NCBI RefSeq assembly: GCF_017315985.1
Contig: NZ_JAFLVR010000005.1
Location: forward strand, 1 to 64,000
Reading direction: 5' to 3'
Length of the DNA: 64,000 bases
Source: Candidatus Enterococcus murrayae
GTDB lineage: Bacteria; Bacillota; Bacilli; Lactobacillales; Enterococcaceae
Numbering within the stretch: the stretch's first letter is position 1; every line of letters starts with the position of its first letter. Both the position numbers and the translations under genes were made by a program. Shown here piece by piece: positions 18,165 to 27,400 of the stretch. The notes beneath the pieces were generated by a model. The model had not been told where the DNA came from and searched no databases. It was given only the letters and a program-made list of their open reading frames with translations.

Positions 18165-18554
18165 TTAATAAAAACGGATCTCTTCATCGACTTCGGATCG
18201 ATTATAAATTTTCCCCTGGAAAAACACTACATCTCTCCATTGGATTGTTACAACATAAACTAACAGATCAAAAATATAGTAATGAAGCTTCTTCCCGTCT
18301 GGTTGAACCTTGTTTAACAATAAGACGCTGGCCACTGGGAATCCTATATAACATACGGCTGGTAAAAATGGCAGAATTTCAGCCCCTCGTTGAATGAGTT
18401 CACGAAAAATGCCCCACATTAATCCCAACACAAAAAGGAAGCTGCCAATATTCACCACTGCTATTGGCGCAGGCAAGCGACCTAAATTTCCTAAATCTTG
18501 TATGCGGTACGGTTCTTTAAACGCTGCTGAGTAATTGTACGGTTCCCATTTCAT
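18165..18554 (-). CDS. tcpE: TcpE-family conjugation membrane protein (Tn916 Orf17)
   Basis: A 129-residue PrgI/TcpE-like protein has two closely spaced membrane helices (about residues 32-50 and 60-80) near the N-terminus and a conserved FFQGKIYNR-type ending. TcpE proteins form the small inner-membrane VirB3-like part of the channel and work directly with the VirB4 ATPase. tcpD ends two bases before its start. Its usual downstream partner tcpF is displaced by the AbiE insertion. Confidence 0.88.
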   Translation of the reverse strand: MKWEPYNYSAAFKEPYRIQDLGNLGRLPAPIAVVNIGSFLFVLGLMWGIFRELIQRGAEILPFLPAVCYIGFPVASVLLLNKVQPDGKKLHYYIFDLLVYVVTIQWRDVVFFQGKIYNRSEVDEEIRFY

Positions 18555-18556
18555 GA

Positions 18557-18775
18557 TTAGCCACCAAACAACTTCTCAATAATCGTACCCATGCCATCAA
18601 ATACTTTTTCTGGATCATTCAAGAAGAAATAAGCGATCGCTCCACCTACAAATGCAGAAATAATCTGAACGACTTTCGACTTCGCAAAGTTTTTAGATGC
18701 TAAAAAGACAACCAACATGATTATCACATATTTCCCTTGTTCCAATATAAAATCAGACAGTTGTTTTAATCCCAT
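18557..18775 (-). CDS. tcpD: TcpD-family small membrane protein
   Basis: A 72-residue protein has two hydrophobic stretches (about residues 14-28 and 36-50) separated by KNFAKSKVV. This is typical of TcpD-like subunits, small essential components of Gram-positive conjugation channels such as pCW3. It lies tightly between tcpC and tcpE, which supports the assignment more than its short sequence does. Confidence 0.75.
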   Translation of the reverse strand: MGLKQLSDFILEQGKYVIIMLVVFLASKNFAKSKVVQIISAFVGGAIAYFFLNDPEKVFDGMGTIIEKLFGG

Positions 18776-18793
18776 TTTGTGATTCCCTCATTT

Positions 18794-19750
18794 CTACCAT
18801 GTATGGTTTAATTTTTGGACGTAATATTTGCCCGATTTTTTTACCACTTCAAAAGACATGTTTTCTTGCCAAATCAATTCTGTTCCTTTATCTTTGAACT
18901 TGACCGCAGCTTTCACTATAAAATAGTCTTTTTCCTTAAATACTTGGCCTGTTACTTCATCAACGCTGGCTGAACCTTGCAGCCCTTCTGGATCATCCAT
19001 CATATAGCGCATATCTGCTGAAGAGCTTTTCGCATACTTCTCCAAAAATTCCTCTATATAGATCATTACTTCTCTTCGAATGTGTCCGTCAACGGATTCA
19101 AAATCATCCGAATCAAAATCTAAGATTTTCGCCTTCTCTTTGTTTTCTTTTAACGCAGTGAAATACGGATAAGAGATCACTCGACTTCCTGCTTTAGAAG
19201 TTTGGAAAGGAATATTCAATAGCTGATTGACCGTGACTTCCTTTTCTTGAGTATCCTCTCCTTTTGTTTCGATAATATACGACACTTTGTAAGAAGCAGT
19301 CGAAACACCTGACACTCTTTTCAACGAAATAAAAGCCGCTGCCTTTAAAGTTCGCTTTCCTGAAAAGATCGAATTACTTTCCTTGATTCCTTGTGCAAAG
19401 TAATCGTTCAGTAAAGTTTCTTGACGTAATTTTTGAGTCTCACTATCATCTGAAACCGCCATGTACAATGCGACAAAGCGGTTCATAAATGATTCAATTT
19501 CAGGCGTGAGCACTACCGAATGACTAGCATCTACTTTGCTTTTCTGTTGGATAGTAATGACCTCTTTGTTTAGTGAACTCACCTTTACTCGTAAGCCTTG
19601 CGTTTGAAGAAATGCCAAAACTCCAGAAATACTTAGAAAAAAGATTCCTGCCCAGAAAAATCGCCTCATTGCTTTAGTCTGAATCTTACGAACTTTCGGT
19701 ATTTTTTCACTAGTCGTTTTTTCTTTCTTTTTAATTCGCCGTTCCTTCAT
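18794..19750 (-). CDS. tcpC: TcpC-family conjugation protein (Tn916 Orf13, VirB8-like)
   Basis: A 318-residue bitopic protein has a very basic cytoplasmic N-terminus and one membrane helix (about residues 30-48). The extracellular part is long enough for the two tandem NTF2/VirB8-like domains expected of TcpC. The structurally characterised TcpC of pCW3 and its Tn916 counterpart assemble as trimers in the channel. It is the first gene of the compact tcpC-tcpD-tcpE block. Confidence 0.88.
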   Translation of the reverse strand: MKERRIKKKEKTTSEKIPKVRKIQTKAMRRFFWAGIFFLSISGVLAFLQTQGLRVKVSSLNKEVITIQQKSKVDASHSVVLTPEIESFMNRFVALYMAVSDDSETQKLRQETLLNDYFAQGIKESNSIFSGKRTLKAAAFISLKRVSGVSTASYKVSYIIETKGEDTQEKEVTVNQLLNIPFQTSKAGSRVISYPYFTALKENKEKAKILDFDSDDFESVDGHIRREVMIYIEEFLEKYAKSSSADMRYMMDDPEGLQGSASVDEVTGQVFKEKDYFIVKAAVKFKDKGTELIWQENMSFEVVKKSGKYYVQKLNHTW

Positions 19751-19785
19751 CCTACAAACAGCTCCTTTTGATTAATCGAGCCATC

Positions 19786-20514
19786 TTAACGTTTGAAAAA
19801 TCGAAACTTCCAGATCAATCCAACCATTGAAATCAACCCTAAACCTAAAGCAGACAAACTTACGGTAGTCGCCTCCCCTGTGTTTGGTAAAACTTTTGTC
19901 GAACCATCCGCAGCTTCTATAGAAATGTTTCCATTAGGCAAGGCAGTGACTTCACTTTCAATGGGTGTTAATCCGGTTGCTGTTTGCTTATAGGCTACAC
20001 CGTCTTTCACTGAAACAATTTGTTCACCAGTCGCTGTTACCACAGGCGCCTCTACTGTTGGATTCAATACAACGTCTGTTCCTGGTTGGCTTCCTGGATT
20101 GGATGGTGTGGGTGTCTGTGGCTGTTCTGGCTGAACAGATATTTCTGGCTTACTAGGTTTTTCCGGCTGTTCTGGTTTCTCTGGCGTTTCAGGGACTTCC
20201 GGTGTTTCGGGAATCTCTGGTGTTTCCGGTACTTCTGGCGTTTCTGGAACCTCTGGTGTCTCTGGTACTTCTGGTGTTTCAGGAACCTCCGGCGTTTCGG
20301 GTAATTCTGGATCAGTGGGAAGCTCTGGGTCTGTTGGTAATTCTCCAGGTAACTCTTCATTCAAGCTATCTGTCGTAGAGACAAGTTCAACTTGTTTTTC
20401 ATTTTCGATTACTGGTACATCTACTTCACCAGCTTGTACAAACGAACTTCCAAGCTGTAGACCATATAAGGTTACGCTGGTAATTGCTAAGGTTGTGATT
20501 ATTCTTTTTTTCAT
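19786..20514 (-). CDS. PETPEV-repeat LPXTG surface protein
   Basis: A 242-residue cell-wall anchored protein. It has a signal peptide (about residues 1-28), a Pro/Glu/Thr repeat stalk (about 54-140), a short folded part and a sorting signal LPNTGE with hydrophobic helix and basic tail. The repeat stalk extends the protein through the wall. Proteins of this form, such as PrgC of pCF10-type plasmids, promote mating-pair contact or biofilm. It lies upstream of tcpC. The ICE's own sortase at 23,418-24,380 may anchor it. Confidence 0.8.
   Translation of the reverse strand: MKKRIITTLAITSVTLYGLQLGSSFVQAGEVDVPVIENEKQVELVSTTDSLNEELPGELPTDPELPTDPELPETPEVPETPEVPETPEVPETPEVPETPEIPETPEVPETPEKPEQPEKPSKPEISVQPEQPQTPTPSNPGSQPGTDVVLNPTVEAPVVTATGEQIVSVKDGVAYKQTATGLTPIESEVTALPNGNISIEAADGSTKVLPNTGEATTVSLSALGLGLISMVGLIWKFRFFKR
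20170..20340 (-). repeat. 18-bp tandem repeats coding for PETPEV
   Basis: About eight degenerate 18-base units encode PETPEV or close variants (PETPEI, PETPEK), preceded by PTDPEL units. Synonymous differences between copies show that the array is not very recent. Copy number is likely to differ between strains. Confidence 0.8.
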
Positions 20515-20531
20515 GTTCTATTCTCCATTCA

Positions 20532-20909
20532 CTAAAAATTTATTTCTAAAGAGTATGTTGTTAGGCTTTCATAGCGTTCTAAAAATAACTGGTTCAATCC
20601 AAAAATGGTTTCCGACACAATTTGAACCCAATACACCTCTGGATAGAGTTGGATAAACTGTTCAATGACTTCTTTACTACACCATTTGATAAATCGTTGC
20701 CGTTGCTGCTCCCGCTCATTGATATAGCGTACTCGTTGCTTCACATAACGTTGATACAGGGCTGTATCATTTAGATACTTCGTCTTCATTTCCTTTGGTA
20801 AACCAACGAATGGCTCATTTTTTGGTTTCAACGTAGTTAAAACAGCCTCAATCAATTGGCGAAACTCTTGAAACTGATCATGCTCATACCAGATAAAAAA
20901 ATCAGACAC
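20532..20909 (-). CDS. Hypothetical protein in the ICE conjugation region
   Basis: A 125-residue cytoplasmic-looking protein starts at GTG 20,909, one base after the TGA of the upstream gene, so it is translationally coupled. It is rich in Arg, Glu and aromatic residues and has no signal peptide or membrane segment. No family was recognised. The three-gene run 21,826 to 20,532 has no Tn916 counterpart. Confidence 0.6.
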   Translation of the reverse strand: MSDFFIWYEHDQFQEFRQLIEAVLTTLKPKNEPFVGLPKEMKTKYLNDTALYQRYVKQRVRYINEREQQRQRFIKWCSKEVIEQFIQLYPEVYWVQIVSETIFGLNQLFLERYESLTTYSLEINF

Positions 20910-20910
20910 C

Positions 20911-21270
20911 TCAAAACAGACCTTTCTTTTCCAGTTTTAGCGGATATTTTTCAGATTCTATCTTTTCAATTTGAGAATAGCGATAATAGAAAACTCGGCC
21001 ATTCTCTTCAATCCCGACAAATGGGTTACTTTCAAAAAGCTTGAGCAACAAGTCGGCTGCTTGATACTTTGTATAATTGGCAAATAGCTGATAGCAGGCA
21101 AAACGTCCATCATCAAAGGTTAGGAATAGCTCATACCGATTCCGTTTGAAACCTTGCTTCCAAACCAAACGATCCTTCTTCTGTAGCCATTCAAATTTGG
21201 CACCCAAAAACGGCCAAATAAAACTGACTATGAAAAATCCGATCACTGTGTATAGGATCAATCGAAGCAT
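20911..21270 (-). CDS. Hypothetical membrane-anchored protein
   Basis: A 119-residue protein has one N-terminal membrane helix (about residues 4-20), then a mixed soluble part (LFLTFDDGRFACYQLF and a YYRYSQIEKI segment) that may be a small PH-like beta domain. The AGGAGG ribosome site is strong. It lies four bases after the preceding gene and overlaps nothing. The function is unknown. Membrane location and operon position suggest a channel accessory. Confidence 0.6.
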   Translation of the reverse strand: MLRLILYTVIGFFIVSFIWPFLGAKFEWLQKKDRLVWKQGFKRNRYELFLTFDDGRFACYQLFANYTKYQAADLLLKLFESNPFVGIEENGRVFYYRYSQIEKIESEKYPLKLEKKGLF

Positions 21271-21274
21271 TCTC

Positions 21275-21826
21275 TTATCCCTCCTGCCGTTTCTTCATGT
21301 ACACAGAATAAAGATCAAGAAACCCATCCGCCAATTGCTGAATCACAAAATTTTGCAGGAAACGATTATTCTGAATGCGCATCATTTCATACCCCTCAGT
21401 AAAGGAGTCTTCCTCGTCATAACGTTTGATTGCTCGGTGTCGCTCACTTTCCATGATGAAGGCAAAGTCAGTGGCTCCAAAAACCACAGGTGTGAGTAAC
21501 CCCTCGGATCGTAGAAGAACAATATAGCGTTCCGCAAAGTGTTCCGAATTCATGATGTTCTTTTCTCGTTCTTGGAATAGGTACTCACGAGCAATCACGG
21601 CGTTCGTCACACTATCACTGAGGAAACGATAATCCGGCGGACGTTTCTGTTCTGCTTCAAACTTTTGATACAACAACCAAGCACAACGATATTCTGCTTG
21701 CAGGTATTCTTTTTCCTTTGGTAAGAATTCATCAATTGAACACAACTGACGAATCGAAGACTCAAACAGATACATGTAATGCTCAATAAATTCCTCTTCA
21801 ACAATTGGTTCTCCAATAAATTCCAT
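21275..21826 (-). CDS. Hypothetical helical protein of the ICE
   Basis: A 183-residue soluble, Glu-rich, largely helical protein starts behind GGAGG at ATG 21,826. No motif or family was recognised. It starts the three-gene unknown cassette downstream of the wall-hydrolase gene and a terminator-like hairpin. Confidence 0.6.
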   Translation of the reverse strand: MEFIGEPIVEEEFIEHYMYLFESSIRQLCSIDEFLPKEKEYLQAEYRCAWLLYQKFEAEQKRPPDYRFLSDSVTNAVIAREYLFQEREKNIMNSEHFAERYIVLLRSEGLLTPVVFGATDFAFIMESERHRAIKRYDEEDSFTEGYEMMRIQNNRFLQNFVIQQLADGFLDLYSVYMKKRQEG

Positions 21827-21846
21827 TTTTTATGCGTCACCTCCAC

Positions 21847-21872
21847 AAAAAAGAGGCTCCATCGAGTCTCTT
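21847..21872 (-). terminator. Terminator after the M23 hydrolase gene
   Basis: On the minus strand AAGAGACTC and GAGCCTCTT pair (one mismatch) around GATG and run into TTTTTT. It separates the hydrolase gene from the unknown three-gene cassette. Confidence 0.7.
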
Positions 21873-21891
21873 GGATTCAAGTGATTTACTT

Positions 21892-23271
21892 TTAGTTCCC
21901 AAACAAAACGCTTTGCGGATCAACCAACATTCCTTGAGAAAGGCTGCTGTCCTTACAAAGTTCAAAATGTAAATGGCTTCCTGTACTGTTTCCGGTACTG
22001 CCTACGTAACCGATTATCTGACTTTGCGAGACAGTATCCCCTGTTTTGACGATAGATTGTTGTTGGTGTGCATACAAAGCAGTTGTCCCATCTTCATGCT
22101 GGATCGCCACGTAATTGCCCCAAGAGGTATGAAATTCTGCCTTGATCACTCTACCGGATTTCACTGCATAAATTCGTTCGCCTTGAGTTGCCGCCATATC
22201 TAACCCACGATGAAACTCGCCATTCCGATTGCCAAACACACTTGAAATGGTGTAATTTTGCAAAGGAATTTTATAGCCTGAGCTGCTAATAATTGGCCCT
22301 TGAAGCTCCTTGTCATAGTCTGTTAAATCGTAGGTCTCAATAAGACCATTCAGTTTTTGATCATACTGAGTATCTGTGGCATATCGTCCTGTTAAATACT
22401 TTGTTGCTTCTTGATATGTTTTCGCATTCGATTTCCAAACACCTGAATAGTAATTGGCGTCACCAGTGATTCCTTCTTTTAGCAGCGTGGCGTAATCATT
22501 GAAGCAATCTTCATAACTTTCATACACCCGAAAACCTGCTTGTGTGGCATAAAGCGTGCCATTTCCAAGGTCTTCTTGTGTTGCTAGTGAGACGGATTTC
22601 CCATTGTGTGTTCCCTTGATCCCAAACAGATTATAGTTTGGCTCCTGGGCTAACTGGCTTTGACCCGAATCGGATTCTAGGATTGCTTGAGCGATCATCA
22701 CAGACGCATACAACTCTTTTTCCTCCCCAATCTTTCGAGCCGACTCACCAATCTCACGAATAAAGTGATCCACGGATTCATCTTTTTCAAAATGAATCGA
22801 TCCATCTTGTGTCACGGTACTTGAAGGAACCGTTCGTGATAGATCAACGGTCGCTTCTTGATCGACACTCGTTTCTGGTGTTGGGACTTCTTGAGAAATC
22901 TGGTTTAATTGTTCCGCCGTGGATTCTTCTTTTGGTGCTGCCGGTTTCTCTGTTTCTTTTTTTGGTTCTTCCTTTTTCGGAGTTTCTTGATCACTCGGTG
23001 TCGAAGATTCCGAAGGTTTCGTGCCACTACTAGTTGATTCTGTATTCGATTCACTGCTTGAAGAGCTGCTTTCGGTAGATTCTTTTGTCGAAGACTCTTC
23101 TGTAGACTCGGTACTGCTTTCTGTTGTTTCTGTGGTATCGATAGCTTTTTGAACTTGTTCTGTCGCTTCTTTGGTTGAGGACATATCACTTGCCAAGACT
23201 GCCATTGGTGTCGAAAGAAATGCTTGTAGCGTAATAATCAATGCCGAAGCCATTCTCGAAAATTTCTTCAT
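21892..23271 (-). CDS. Secreted glucosaminidase (GH73-like) plus M23 endopeptidase
   Basis: This 459-residue bifunctional wall hydrolase opens peptidoglycan during mating. It has a signal peptide (about residues 1-27), a low-complexity Ser/Thr/Glu linker (about 30-150), a FlgJ/GH73-like domain (about 165-315) with ASVMIAQAILESDSG and NYNLFGIKG, and an M23 LytM-type domain (about 345-455) with zinc ligands in FHRGLDMA and HLHFEL. It resembles PrgK-type hydrolases of enterococcal conjugative plasmids and adds to the NlpC/P60 enzyme at 6,772. Its glucosaminidase domain is clearly related to that of the gene at 54,700. Confidence 0.88.
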   Translation of the reverse strand: MKKFSRMASALIITLQAFLSTPMAVLASDMSSTKEATEQVQKAIDTTETTESSTESTEESSTKESTESSSSSSESNTESTSSGTKPSESSTPSDQETPKKEEPKKETEKPAAPKEESTAEQLNQISQEVPTPETSVDQEATVDLSRTVPSSTVTQDGSIHFEKDESVDHFIREIGESARKIGEEKELYASVMIAQAILESDSGQSQLAQEPNYNLFGIKGTHNGKSVSLATQEDLGNGTLYATQAGFRVYESYEDCFNDYATLLKEGITGDANYYSGVWKSNAKTYQEATKYLTGRYATDTQYDQKLNGLIETYDLTDYDKELQGPIISSSGYKIPLQNYTISSVFGNRNGEFHRGLDMAATQGERIYAVKSGRVIKAEFHTSWGNYVAIQHEDGTTALYAHQQQSIVKTGDTVSQSQIIGYVGSTGNSTGSHLHFELCKDSSLSQGMLVDPQSVLFGN

Positions 23272-23286
23272 CTAGTCCATCCTTTC

Positions 23287-23397
23287 TCATTCAATTCTGT
23301 TGTTTACCATATCGTCATATTTTCCAGCGCTCAGTATTGCCATAATGATCACACCAAAGAAAGTACCGATCATGAAGGCTACGATGATCCAAAACAT
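23287..23397 (-). CDS. DUF3789-like 36-residue membrane peptide
   Basis: A short frame starts at ATG 23,397 behind GGGGAG (seven bases) and ends at TGA 23,287. The peptide is MFWIIVAFMIGTFFGVIIMA followed by a short polar tail. One membrane helix with a Gly-containing GTFFG core is typical of DUF3789 peptides, which recur in Firmicute conjugative elements. The role is unknown. It lies between the sortase and the M23 hydrolase genes. Confidence 0.7.
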   Translation of the reverse strand: MFWIIVAFMIGTFFGVIIMAILSAGKYDDMVNNRIE

Positions 23398-23417
23398 ACA
23401 AAACTCCCCTTTTCATT

Positions 23418-24380
23418 TTAAAATTCGTGCTGTTTTCGTGTGGCTATATGGGTAAAAGCTAGAAGTCCAATCAAATAACCGATCCCGATTACAACAGGCA
23501 CCTCATTTAAGAACGTAAATAAATAAATGCAGGTAATTTGGAATAGTGAGTAAATCGGTTCGTTGGACGTTTCAGCCGAACGCTTTCGTATTCGAATCGA
23601 TGATTCTTCACTAGTGCTGGAACGTTGTTGATTCGAGATTTTTTCATCATTGGTCCAACTCTCTTCAATGAGTCCCAAACCAAGTTTCACGGCTTTTCTG
23701 GCTTCGCTTGCCGGATATTCCCTTAAAAATTCGCCTTGCACAACCGCTCGATTGGAAGTGTTTATTCCACCTTCACAACGAATAAGCGTCACAATTTCTG
23801 TCTGATCATCCGCAGGAATTGCCATCAAGTCTCCTCGACTTTGATCAACGACATCATTTTTTATCGACACATATTCATAAACATTGGTGAAGTCAGTCAG
23901 ATAAAAAATTTGTTGCAAGGTTGTTTTTGGCAGATTTTCAAGTGTTCCGCCGCCTTGAACCAAATTGTGAGCCAAGAGAACATAATTGCCTTTGCCTAAT
24001 CGCTGATCTTGATAGTACGTTCCTACACCGACCATTAGATTCTGGTTATCGATTCCTGCAAGAATTTTCGAATGAATATCAGAGCTGGGAATATACAATG
24101 CACCTATGCCCCACTGGTTCACGATCTCGGCGTACCGCAACTGAGCTTTCGCATAAGCAGCGGGAGTAACTGGTTTGATTTGACGGGGACAGTAAGTCCC
24201 TTTTTTTAGTTTCTTTTTTTGTTCATTCCGATTATTTTGCTTCAATTCAATCGGATGTTTGATTTGTTCCGCATGATCATTGGCTTGTAGTAATAAGTGA
24301 TAGCCGTAGTAACTCGCACAAGAAATCACAATCCCTAAAACGATCCATAGAAATGGTAGATTCTTCCATAGCTTTTTCAC
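23418..24380 (-). CDS. Sortase, probably dedicated to the ICE surface proteins
   Basis: A 320-residue sortase starts at GTG 24,380 behind AAGGAGGG. It has an N-terminal membrane helix (about residues 10-30) and a sortase domain (about 85-235) with the catalytic His in VLLAHN, Cys in VTLIRCEGG and an Arg in NTSNRAVVQG. A second membrane helix lies near the C-terminus. Two anchors resemble class C enzymes, but the class is not certain. It lies directly downstream of the VaFE/SpaA adhesin (LPQTSG) and near the LPNTG protein, both likely substrates. Confidence 0.85.
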   Translation of the reverse strand: MKKLWKNLPFLWIVLGIVISCASYYGYHLLLQANDHAEQIKHPIELKQNNRNEQKKKLKKGTYCPRQIKPVTPAAYAKAQLRYAEIVNQWGIGALYIPSSDIHSKILAGIDNQNLMVGVGTYYQDQRLGKGNYVLLAHNLVQGGGTLENLPKTTLQQIFYLTDFTNVYEYVSIKNDVVDQSRGDLMAIPADDQTEIVTLIRCEGGINTSNRAVVQGEFLREYPASEARKAVKLGLGLIEESWTNDEKISNQQRSSTSEESSIRIRKRSAETSNEPIYSLFQITCIYLFTFLNEVPVVIGIGYLIGLLAFTHIATRKQHEF

Positions 24381-24401
24381 GATACCCTCCTTAAAATAAT
24401 A

Positions 24402-24426
24402 GAAGCGCCCTGGTATGGACGCTTCG
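24402..24426 (-). terminator. Hairpin between adhesin and sortase genes
   Basis: GAAGCGTCC and GGGCGCTTC pair on the minus strand around ATACCA, followed by a weak T-rich tail. It is probably a partial terminator or an mRNA stabiliser. Confidence 0.5.
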
Positions 24427-24436
24427 TTGATCTAGC

Positions 24437-27400
24437 TTATTTTTTATTTTGACGTTTCTTGTTTACAACAATAAAAAGAGCACTAGCAACGAACACAAAG
24501 CCTAAGAAAATCCAAGTCACTGGACTTCCTAATGATCCTGATGTTTGAGGCAACGCACCTGCTGGACTAGTCGGTTTTACTGGTTCGACTGGTTTATTAA
24601 TCGTTATCGTTTGGCCTTTGTTGTTGAAGTCTTTTTCAGAAGCTACAGGCTCATCATTATAAGTCGTTTCTTCAAAAGCGACCAATTGGATCTTACTGTC
24701 TTTACCAAATAATTGTTGAACAACGACATCTTCAATCGTCACAACGATCGTTCCTGTTGATTCTTTCGGTGTGAATTTGATGGTTGAAGTTAATTCTTTC
24801 CCATCAATCATGACTGGTAGTTTTGTCCGTGTATCCATCCAAGTCACTTTTTGATCGTACTCAACGTTTGGCGTTAAGTCTTCAAAAGCAACCTTATCAG
24901 TCAATGTCACTTTGCCATCGAAAGTGACTTCTATTTTGCCATTCACAAGAGCTTGCGTACCGATCTTAGGATTTCTTACTTTCCCTGTTTGTTTCTCATT
25001 CTCAAGTTCTTTTTCATCGGCAATCGGTGTGTCATTTGTTGATAGCTGCTCATATGCAACTAAGACTTTTCCTTTCGCATCAGATAAGTTGGCTTCAAAT
25101 GGAACATCGACATAACCTTCCAATAATTCAACATCATTCAGTGTTGAAAACTCAGTGGCTTCTTCTTGTTCTTCCACATCTGCTGGTTCTTCGGTATCGA
25201 CAACATCTTGCGTGGCTGCTTTTGGTTGAATCATTTCTTTGGATTCATCTGAATCTTTTGTTGCTTCTTTTTCTTTGTCGCTATCGTTTTCTTTTGATTC
25301 TTCTTTTTCAGCCGCTTCTTTGGCGAGTTTTTCATAGTATTCTCTCGAGTTGATAGTAGAAGTGACGGTGCCATCCTTCCCAGCAACAACAGTGATTGAT
25401 CCTGTCACGTTGTCTCCGTTCGGGTCTTTGAATTCTTTTTCAGATTCACGATCCATCATGATTAAGTCAAATTTGTAGTTTTGTCCTGAGATAAGGTTCT
25501 TATAGAATACCCGATCGAATCCTTTTACTTTTGCCAATGGATCAGAGATTTTTGTTTCGTTTTCGTTCTGATCATAGAAGAAAAACTCGGTATGGATTTC
25601 TGGAGTCACAAATTGAATCGCTTCTGCCTCATTCGTCAAATCATCATGACGAGCGACTTCTTCCCACTCACCCGTTGAAGGATTGTAGAATTCTAAGACA
25701 TTAATCCAAACACCCTTTTTACCATACATTCCTGTGGCATCAAATTCTAAATACACATTTTTAACGAATTGGGCTTGTTTTGCTTCGAACTCATTCACTT
25801 GCTTCAAGGATTCTTCGCCAAGCTGTTCACCTGTTCCAAACTCGACAAAATCAGAAGTCAGACGTAATTTCGCATTTGCAGGTGCTTGATTTGCCTGAAT
25901 CATGACTTCATCTCGTAGCTTTTGTCCGATCATTGGATTCACAAATTGTGCTCCGTCTTGGTTACTTGCTTGAGAAGTCATACCAAAATTAAGCGTTGGA
26001 TTATTTACGTTAATCGTGTTTTCTCCAGATTTCACTATGATCAATCCTTTTGCTTTTTCTGGATCAATGTAGTGACCTTTGATGGTTTTAAGCTCTTCCC
26101 AGTCGACTTTTGTGTTGTTCTTCAAGTCATTGGTGATCTTGATTGTCCCATTTTTATCCGTTTTTACTTTATGATCCTTGCCGTTGTAGTGAAGATTAAA
26201 TTCTATGCCTTCAAGGTTTTTACCTTTATCATCCTGTTTGATCAGTGTTAAATTGGCGTAACGTGGATTACTCACATTAATCGTATTTGAACCGGATTTC
26301 ACTACTAACGATCCCTTCGCATTGGCTGAATCAATGTAGTGACCAGCAATTGTTGCGGTTTCTTCCCATTCAATTTTCGTATTATTTTTCAATTCATTTG
26401 TCACTTGAATTTGACCGCTTTTGTCGGTCTTGACAGTATGATCTTTCCCATTGTAAGTCAATTTGAATTGAACGCCTTCAAGGTTTAGACCCACGTCATT
26501 CTTTTTGTTCAGCGTAACATTCGCATATCGAGGATTGGTCACTTTAATTTCATTGGAACCTTCCTTGATGGTGATCTTCCCTTTTGAAGAAGCAGAATCA
26601 ATATAGTGACCAGCGATCGTAGCCATTTCTTCGTACTCCACCACTGTACCGATAGGATAATTTGGTGATTTTAAATTCCCATTTGCGTCTGTTTTTACGG
26701 TGGTTGATTTTCCATCGGCCGTTAGTTTGAAAGAAACGCCAGCCACATTGTCGCCTTTGTCATTTACTTTTTTCAGTGAAATATAGCCTTCTTCCTTCGC
26801 ATTATGAAAGACATAGATTTTCTCAGCAGGCGACTTCGTTTTAATATCAGAAACAATATTTCCATCAGGATAATACGAATGCCAGAACTTATTCTCGCTC
26901 GGTGTATTTCCCCAGAAGAATCCAATATGGCAGTCATAATTGGTTACCGATACATCTGGTTCAAAATAAATAATATCCCCTTTACGCATGGTGCCACTCG
27001 CTAACATTTCAGAAACCGTATTGTACGTATCCGCATAAGTTGTCGCACGTAAAACATCACGCCAGTTATAGGCGTTTGCGGCACCACCAAATCCCGTACT
27101 ATTATTCGTAATTCTTGAAATATCGCCTCCAGCTCTACGAATAACGGTAGCCACAAATCCTGTACAGTTCATCCCAGGCCCGTAGCTTGTTGGTGCTCCA
27201 TTTGGACTCAAACAGTAATCTTCGTCTGGATTTATATACAATCCACGATAAGGGGTCCCTAGATAAAAACCGTCATTTTGATGAGCAGTCAATTCAGCGT
27301 TAATTGCTTTTGTAGAAATACCGAAAAACGTGGGTAAATCTGCCGATAATGCTCTCGCACTTCGGAAAAGAACTGGATCACCAGGAACGCCAGCTCCAGA

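Noticed and set aside
20170-20340. CRISPR-like regular repeats
   Set aside because: The repeats are contiguous coding units of 18 bases without spacers.
20020-20360. Frames opposite the PETPEV repeat (Trp/Phe-rich and Lys/Arg/Gln-rich)
   Set aside because: They are shadows of a repetitive coding region and have the expected biased composition.
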